A stretch of DNA of 6,908 bases from Candidatus Cloacimonadota bacterium (GTDB taxonomy: Bacteria > Cloacimonadota > Cloacimonadia > Cloacimonadales > Cloacimonadaceae). Positions 1-3,369 of the stretch are shown here, piece by piece. The notes beneath the pieces are model-generated. The model saw nothing but the letters and a program-made list of their open reading frames with translations, made no database searches and was not told the DNA's origin. The stretch is from NCBI GenBank assembly GCA_028703735.1, contig JAQVMI010000098.1:1-6908 (forward strand), written 5' to 3'. The translations under genes were made by a program, and so were the position numbers. Position 1 is the stretch's first letter. Each line of letters opens with the position of its first letter.

Positions 1-84
1 CCCACGCTGAACATCATCCAGTATCTTAAGGCGAAACGCTTCACTGTAGCGGACATTAACATTACTTCTGAGAGAGGACTTCAT
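1..84 (-). CDS. Transposase OrfA-like helix-turn-helix protein, N-terminal fragment
   Basis: An open frame of 28 codons starts with ATG at 84 and runs off the left edge. A strong Shine-Dalgarno (AGGAGT, minus strand of 91-96) lies 6 bases upstream, which fixes the start. The visible peptide reads MKSSLRSNVNVRYSEAFRLK and continues ILDDVQRG. The RYSEAFRLKIL pattern resembles the opening of the HTH_Tnp_1 / IS3 OrfA domain, which binds the terminal repeats of the element and normally works with an integrase-type OrfB. Only the N-terminus is present, so the HTH itself and OrfB cannot be checked. It could be another small HTH protein, but the IS-like end just upstream supports a transposase. Confidence 0.6.
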   Translation of the reverse strand, partial: MKSSLRSNVNVRYSEAFRLKILDDVQRG

Positions 85-90
85 ATTCTT

Positions 91-96
91 ACTCCT
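91..96 (-). promoter_or_regulatory. Ribosome binding site of the OrfA-like gene
   Basis: The minus strand reads AGGAGT six bases before the ATG at 84. This near-consensus site is the main evidence that the short frame at the left edge is translated. Confidence 0.6.
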
Positions 97-129
97 GATT
101 TTTGTCCACGATTTTCAGGACACCTCAAC

Positions 130-172
130 GTCTAACTTCTAACGTCTAACGTCTAACCCGTTAACTCTTAAC
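130..172. repeat. GTCTAAC heptad tandem repeat
   Basis: Four heptads lie in tandem: GTCTAAC (130-136), TTCTAAC (137-143), GTCTAAC (144-150) and GTCTAAC (151-157). Two degenerate units ending in TTAAC follow (158-165 and 166-172). The array sits between the presumed IS tip and the stop codon of the 148-aa gene. From memory, similar short TTAGACG-type arrays occur between genes in Cloacimonadota. They may act as spacers, slipped-strand hot spots or insertion targets; no function is shown. Confidence 0.7.
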
Positions 173-173
173 T

Positions 174-620
174 TCACATCTCCGCATCATAGCGTTGGTA
201 ATCGTACACCTCCGGCAGCAAGCCCGCTTCCACTGCCTTTTTTACACTGATGCACGGTAAATCATGGTCGTAGATATACGTTCGGGATATTGTCCGCAAA
301 TTTATGCCGGGATCTGCTTTCGCCATGGCGTACATCAGTTTTAGAAACAGATTCACCCACGAACGCAGCGGTTTGGCATAGTTTTTTGCCAGGGAATTAT
401 ACTTCATCAGATACAGGGACAGGTTTTCCTTATATTCCGCAGTGGGCTGCAGGGCAAGCAGGTTTTTGGTGATGCTGCCCACCCGTTCATTTTCCTGGGT
501 TAGCCTTGGATAGGTGTTTCTGCGGGCATAAACTCTGCCTGCTCTGCGGTCAAAGTAATATACCAAACCCTGCGCTTTACCTGTGTATCCTGCCAGACCA
601 TATTGAAAACTAACTTTCAT
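174..620 (-). CDS. Conserved hypothetical protein, 148 aa (Cloacimonadota-type family)
   Basis: I do not know the function. The start is placed at the ATG at 620 because GGGAGA lies 9 bases upstream on the minus strand and the protein then begins MKVSFQYGLAGYTGKA, the beginning I associate with a family frequent in Cloacimonadota genomes. The same frame extends to a TTG at 641, but that start has no useful ribosome site. The protein is soluble-looking and basic, with no signal peptide or membrane helix. The N-terminal third is rich in glycine, tyrosine and arginine (YYFDRRAGRVYARR). The middle looks helical (ITKNLLALQPTAEYKENL, then SWVNLFLKLMYAMAKADPG), and the C-terminal tail is acidic and tyrosine-rich. 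It runs in the same direction as the IS gene to its left and away from the restriction-modification genes, so it is probably not part of the defence block. Base composition is more balanced than in the genes to the right. Confidence 0.75.
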   Translation of the reverse strand: MKVSFQYGLAGYTGKAQGLVYYFDRRAGRVYARRNTYPRLTQENERVGSITKNLLALQPTAEYKENLSLYLMKYNSLAKNYAKPLRSWVNLFLKLMYAMAKADPGINLRTISRTYIYDHDLPCISVKKAVEAGLLPEVYDYQRYDAEM

Positions 621-910
621 TTTTCTTTTTCTCCCAAACAAAGTGTTCTACTATCCTATGGCATCAACAAGCCCCCCTTTGCATCAACAAACCCAAACAT
701 TTCTCCCTTATCTATGCAGTCTATGGCTACACCATCCCTTAACCTTCGCTAAACCAACCCTTACCCCACAAAGGATGGTTAAGGGATGGGCAACTGTTAA
801 TCCAGGCATACGCTGCATTGGGGAGGGAAAGCTTAAGAATAAAATAGGTTGACTGATAAAGCATAGTCAAGAGAGTTGGATTTGATTGAAAAACGTTTGG
901 ATAAATAAAT
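621..910. other. Intergenic region between divergent genes
   Basis: About 290 bp separate the start of the minus-strand 148-aa gene from the start of the methyltransferase. The frames open here are short and have protein-unlike composition. The stretch holds a 10-base direct repeat, GCATCAACAA, at 661-670 and 681-690, and a perfect 13-bp inverted repeat at 732-744/777-789. Promoters for both divergent genes should lie here, but I see no convincing -35/-10 pair: a TTGACT at 849-854 has no good partner at normal spacing. Confidence 0.6.
732..789. repeat. Perfect 13-bp inverted repeat with 32-base loop
   Basis: CCATCCCTTAACC (732-744) is the exact reverse complement of GGTTAAGGGATGG (777-789). 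The loop (745-776) contains ACCAACCCTT and AAGGATGGT-like stretches that could form an alternative inner stem. No T run follows on either strand. It lies about 120 bp upstream of the methyltransferase. It may be an operator, a transcript hairpin, or the boundary or remnant of a small mobile repeat. Confidence 0.7.
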
Positions 911-1804
911 ATGGTAGCAGAATATATAGACATTATTAAAAATGAGCTTAAAGCATCAAAATTCAAAAGAACTTGTAGTTGTGGGGTAACTCACATAAAC
1001 TGCATGAGTGCGAAAGAATGGATGGTCTCTCAGATCGGGGTATGGCAATTTCTTTATGAAAAAAGAGATGTTCGTGATAAAACAAAACACCCGGCAACCT
1101 TCCCCATTAGTCTTGCCAAAAAGATAGTGTCCCTGTTCTCGCATGAAGGCGAACTTGTAGTTGATCCATTTGTTGGCAGTGGCACAACCTTGGTTGCAGC
1201 ACAAGATTTGAACCGCAACTCAGTAGGATTCGATTTGAACAGCGAGTATATTGCTTTATGCCAAGAACGTCTGGCACAACAAAATGCGTTTAACAACTGC
1301 CAACAAATACCAATCGAAGACGATGCGCGGAATATAAACCAGTATTTTTCTGAAAACAGCATAAGCCTGATCTGGACTTCACCACCCTATTCCAATCTCC
1401 TAAATAGGAAAAGAAAGAACAAATCCCGTAGAGATAGAGATAATGAGCAACTGGATAAAATTGAACAGTATTCTCAGGATGAGCGAGATCTGGGAACATA
1501 TTCAATTGAAAAGTGGGCTGTTGCTATGGGTGATATCTTCGAAGGCATGCTTCCTTTACTAAAGCCTAAAGGGCATTGCGTGATAAATGTACCGGACTTT
1601 TGGATGGATAATGAGCGGATAACCTTGCACATATATTTGATTGATGAAATGCGCAAAAGAGGTTATGAGCTTCGTAATACCATTATCTGGGATAGAACAA
1701 ATATCGTAAATAATATTGGTATCTTTGGTTGGCCAAGTAATTATATCACTATGGGCACCACATTCGAATATCTCTTAGATTTTTGGAAACCACCCAAACT
1801 ATAA
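911..1804 (+). CDS. Type II DNA methyltransferase, SPPY type (probably N4-cytosine)
   Basis: The 297-aa protein transfers a methyl group from S-adenosylmethionine to an exocyclic amino group in a DNA target, protecting host DNA from the endonuclease encoded next. Visible motifs: a motif X-like HPATFP at residues 60-65, the SAM-binding motif I DPFVGSGTT at 85-93 followed by VGFDLNSEY at 105-113, and the catalytic motif IV TSPPY at 156-160. SPPY is typical of N4-cytosine enzymes, whereas DPPY is usual for N6-adenine, so m4C is favoured but not proven. The order X-I-IV is gamma-like, permuted relative to beta-class enzymes. The basic, charged stretch 163-195 may take part in target recognition. 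A C22-x-C24-x3-H28-x2-C31 cluster near the N-terminus might bind zinc. The start has only a weak GGAT-type ribosome site. The stop is 15 bp before the endonuclease, with which it forms a likely operon. Length is normal for a solitary type II methyltransferase. Confidence 0.9.
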   Translation: MVAEYIDIIKNELKASKFKRTCSCGVTHINCMSAKEWMVSQIGVWQFLYEKRDVRDKTKHPATFPISLAKKIVSLFSHEGELVVDPFVGSGTTLVAAQDLNRNSVGFDLNSEYIALCQERLAQQNAFNNCQQIPIEDDARNINQYFSENSISLIWTSPPYSNLLNRKRKNKSRRDRDNEQLDKIEQYSQDERDLGTYSIEKWAVAMGDIFEGMLPLLKPKGHCVINVPDFWMDNERITLHIYLIDEMRKRGYELRNTIIWDRTNIVNNIGIFGWPSNYITMGTTFEYLLDFWKPPKL

Positions 1805-1809
1805 GTTAT

Positions 1810-1814
1810 AGGAG
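1810..1814 (+). promoter_or_regulatory. Ribosome binding site of the endonuclease gene
   Basis: AGGAG lies 5 bases before the ATG at 1820. It is clearly stronger than the site before the methyltransferase and fixes the endonuclease start. It also shows the two genes are translated separately from what is probably one transcript. Confidence 0.65.
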
Positions 1815-1819
1815 CTAAT

Positions 1820-2605
1820 ATGCTGAAAGTATTCACAAAAGAGGAACTCATTTCTAAACTGAAAGTTATTAAAGCAATGGGGTGGATTGAAAACTACAGA
1901 AAGGGTAATGATGGTTCTGCTGGTAATGTCCTTGAGGATCTTTTAGATATACCAGAAAACAATCTTGCTATTGCGAATTCCGGAGAGTGGGAATTCAAAA
2001 CCAAAAGGAAAACATCATCATCCTTATCCACACTTTTGCATAATGAACCCTCACCCCGAAATGCCTTTCTTGTCCCAAGATTGCTTTTACCCTATTATGG
2101 CTGGAATCATCAGCTTGCCGGTTCCAAGTATCCAGATACGGAGATGAGTTTCAGACAGACCATTTATTGCAAACGCTTTAGTGATAGAGGATTCACGGTT
2201 CAATTAGATAGAAAAGAAGAAAAGATTGTTATCAATTTTGATGCTTCAAAGGTTGATAATAGACACTCTGATTGGCTTAATTCCGTGGCTGAACGTGTTG
2301 GTCTTGGCAGTCTTTCACCAGAACCATATTGGGGATTTAGGGATGTTGCAGCTCATGTTGGAGCTAAGCTGGTAAACTGTTTTTATATGTTTGTAGATGT
2401 AAAACAAGAAAACGGAAAAGAATATTTGCAATACAATGACATAAAGATGTTAAGCACTTTTTCTATGGCAAAATTCATTGATGCTTTGGAGAATAACTAT
2501 ATTTACATTGATTTCGATGCAAGAACAGGCCATAATCATGGGACTAAGTTCAGAATAAGGGAAGCTAATATACATCTGCTGTATGAAAGGGTTACTAAGA
2601 TTTAG
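1820..2605 (+). CDS. MvaI/BcnI-family type II restriction endonuclease
   Basis: The 261-aa protein cuts double-stranded DNA lacking the partner methylation. Family features I can see: GWIENYRKGNDGSAGNVLEDLL at the N-terminus (residues 21-42), the catalytic segment ENNLAIANSGEWEFK (46-60) with the E58-x-K60 pair, LHNEPSPR (73-80), the EMSFRQT block near residue 110, the YWGF segment, and DFDARTGHNHGTKFR at 231-245. MvaI (CCWGG) and BcnI (CCSGG) are small, mostly monomeric enzymes related to MutH. By comparison from memory, E39, residue 53, E58 and K60 correspond to the MvaI active site; residue 53 is Asn here where MvaI has Asp. H74 and H238/H240 are candidates for the histidines that read the ambiguous centre of the site in BcnI. 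The recognition sequence cannot be deduced. The gene follows its methyltransferase by 15 bp, and no controller (C) protein gene is seen. Length is typical of the family. Confidence 0.87.
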   Translation: MLKVFTKEELISKLKVIKAMGWIENYRKGNDGSAGNVLEDLLDIPENNLAIANSGEWEFKTKRKTSSSLSTLLHNEPSPRNAFLVPRLLLPYYGWNHQLAGSKYPDTEMSFRQTIYCKRFSDRGFTVQLDRKEEKIVINFDASKVDNRHSDWLNSVAERVGLGSLSPEPYWGFRDVAAHVGAKLVNCFYMFVDVKQENGKEYLQYNDIKMLSTFSMAKFIDALENNYIYIDFDARTGHNHGTKFRIREANIHLLYERVTKI

Positions 2606-2626
2606 ATGGGTTGTTAGACGAAACGA

Positions 2627-2677
2627 GATCGAAAGCAATTGCTATACGTAGCGCAAATTACTCGAGATCCCTTTTTT
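2627..2677 (+). terminator. Candidate rho-independent terminator after the endonuclease gene
   Basis: GATCGA (2627-2632) can pair with TCGAGATC (2662-2669) with a two-base bulge. Inside it, AATTGC can pair with GCAAATT with one bulge, and GCTA with TAGC at the tip. Six T residues (2672-2677) follow directly. The stem is imperfect, so the call is tentative, but position and T run fit the end of the restriction-modification operon. Confidence 0.4.
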
Positions 2678-2713
2678 ATGATACCTATCGACGGGGTTTC
2701 TTCTTATTGCAAC

Positions 2714-2732
2714 GTTAAGAAAGGTTAAGAAA
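2714..2732. repeat. GTTAAGAAA tandem direct repeat
   Basis: GTTAAGAAA occurs at 2714-2722 and again at 2724-2732, one helical turn apart, about 75 bp upstream of the candidate promoter of the second cassette. The spacing would suit a protein binding one face of the DNA, but a role as operator is only a guess. Confidence 0.45.
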
Positions 2733-2807
2733 CTGGAAATCAAGAAGAAAGCACATTTAGTAGGTTGGATATGAATGGAATCTGTAACGCATGATTCAAC
2801 AATTTAA

Positions 2808-2834
2808 TTGACAATATAGTGGGTTGTTTACAAT
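2808..2834 (+). promoter_or_regulatory. Candidate sigma-70-type promoter for the HEPN-NTPase cassette
   Basis: A consensus -35 TTGACA (2808-2813) is followed by TACAAT (2829-2834, five of six matches to TATAAT). The spacer is 15 bases, shorter than the usual 17. Transcription would start near 2841, leaving a leader of about 20 bases with the ribosome site at 2849-2855. An alternative -10, TATAGT (2815-2820), has no good -35. Confidence 0.4.
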
Positions 2835-2861
2835 AGGTAAAAATTGCTAAGAAGGCTAATT

Positions 2862-3350
2862 ATGCTAAGTAGAGAATATTTAGAAAGCTCTAAGAGACAC
2901 TTATATATCTGCATGAAATTATGTGATCATATTGCTGATGATAAAAGCAATTTTTCGCACTATGCTTCTGTAATTTATTACCTATCCGGTTATATATTCG
3001 AGGGTGTTATTTGTTATATGGCATACAAAAAGCTAAACTGGGAAACAAAAGACGTATATGCGTTAGATACTACAGACTGGGTGTTTAAAAGGAAATCTGA
3101 TAAAGATACAAGAAATCAAATTTGTGTGCATAAATACACGGCATTGTTAACTTTCATTGGTTATGGTAACCCGGATTTCGACGCCAACCTTCAAAAAATA
3201 CTATCAAATTACAATTCTAGTAATCGATTTAACACGTGGAGTACGAGTTACAGATATAAGTGTTATGGCGGCTTAACCAATATGGCTGAAGTTGCAAAAT
3301 ATGTAGAATTTTGCAAAAATATGTATGTCTTTATAAGAAATTTAATTTAA
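2862..3350 (+). CDS. HEPN-like domain protein, candidate RNase effector
   Basis: The 162-aa protein starts at the ATG at 2862, 6 bases after AAGAAGG (2849-2855); an upstream TTG at 2844 overlaps that ribosome site and is unlikely. The fold assignment is inferred from pattern: mainly helical, with YYLSGYIFEGVICYMAYKKL (residues 39-58) matching the GY-x-x-E helix common in HEPN proteins, HKYTALLTFIG (90-100) in place of their H-x-L-x-x-LL segment, and W126-x4-RY (131-132) before the last helix (142-161). A candidate catalytic motif R84-N85-x4-H90 fits the HEPN R-x(4-6)-H signature, but H90 also falls in the HKYTALL segment, so activity is uncertain. HEPN proteins often act as RNases in toxin-antitoxin and abortive-infection systems. 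It precedes the large NTPase gene by 19 bp, a likely operon. The hydrophobic stretch 36-55 could be mistaken for a membrane helix but contains E47. Strongly AT-rich codons suggest transfer. Confidence 0.6.
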   Translation: MLSREYLESSKRHLYICMKLCDHIADDKSNFSHYASVIYYLSGYIFEGVICYMAYKKLNWETKDVYALDTTDWVFKRKSDKDTRNQICVHKYTALLTFIGYGNPDFDANLQKILSNYNSSNRFNTWSTSYRYKCYGGLTNMAEVAKYVEFCKNMYVFIRNLI

Positions 3351-3357
3351 TAGTATT

Positions 3358-3364
3358 GAGAGGA
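3358..3364 (+). promoter_or_regulatory. Ribosome binding site of the large NTPase gene
   Basis: GAGAGGA ends 5 bases before the ATG at 3370 and lies within the 19-bp gap after the HEPN-like gene. It supports ATG 3370 over the in-frame ATG seven codons in (3388) and supports translation from the same transcript. Confidence 0.65.
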
Positions 3365-3369
3365 TTATT

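Larger units (their letters stand above)
1..127 (-). mobile_element. End of an insertion sequence, probably IS3 family (partial)
   Basis: The left edge appears to be one end of an IS that continues outside the window. Read on the minus strand, the proposed tip at 127 starts TGAGGTGTCC, runs through a TGTCC/GGACA pair (103-107 and 118-122) and reaches a transposase start codon at 84. A TGA-type tip, a GGACA-containing end and an orfA-like gene beginning about 40 bp inside are common in IS3-family elements; this is family knowledge, not a database match. The exact tip, the other end and any target duplication cannot be seen. Confidence 0.45.
2606..2861. other. Spacer between the two defence cassettes
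   Basis: This 256-bp spacer has no credible gene. It holds a candidate terminator (2627-2677), a GTTAAGAAA direct repeat with 10-bp spacing (2714-2722 and 2724-2732), a 7-bp inverted pair GTTTCTT/AAGAAAC (2696-2702 and 2727-2733), and a candidate promoter (2808-2834). The 9-mer TGGGTTGTT occurs just after the endonuclease stop (2607-2615) and again within the promoter spacer (2820-2828). Confidence 0.6.

Noticed and set aside
130..172. CRISPR array or telomere-like repeat
   Set aside because: The units are 7-8 bp with no spacers and number only six, so this is a simple tandem repeat.
621..641. TTG start at 641 for the 148-aa protein
   Set aside because: The GGGAGA ribosome site lies inside this extension and serves the ATG at 620, where the family-like sequence MKVSFQYGL begins.
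643..852. Plus-strand open frame of 69 codons
   Set aside because: Its composition is unlike a protein (runs of Thr, Pro, Leu and His), it has no ribosome site, and it spans the inverted repeat. It is treated as intergenic.
849..867. Promoter TTGACT...CATAGT before the methyltransferase
   Set aside because: The two boxes are only 7 bases apart, far below workable spacing, and no better -10 lies at 16-18 bases.
739..966. Minus-strand open frame of 75 codons
   Set aside because: It overlaps the start of the methyltransferase and the inverted repeat, has no ribosome site and no recognisable motif. It is a chance frame.
2844..2861. TTG start at 2844 for the HEPN-like gene
   Set aside because: The extension contains the AAGAAGG ribosome site of the ATG at 2862 and adds only six residues of no evident meaning.
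2967..3026. Membrane helix in the HEPN-like protein (residues 36-55)
   Set aside because: The stretch is hydrophobic but contains Glu47 and several Tyr, and matches the buried GY-x-x-E helix of HEPN proteins better than a transmembrane segment.
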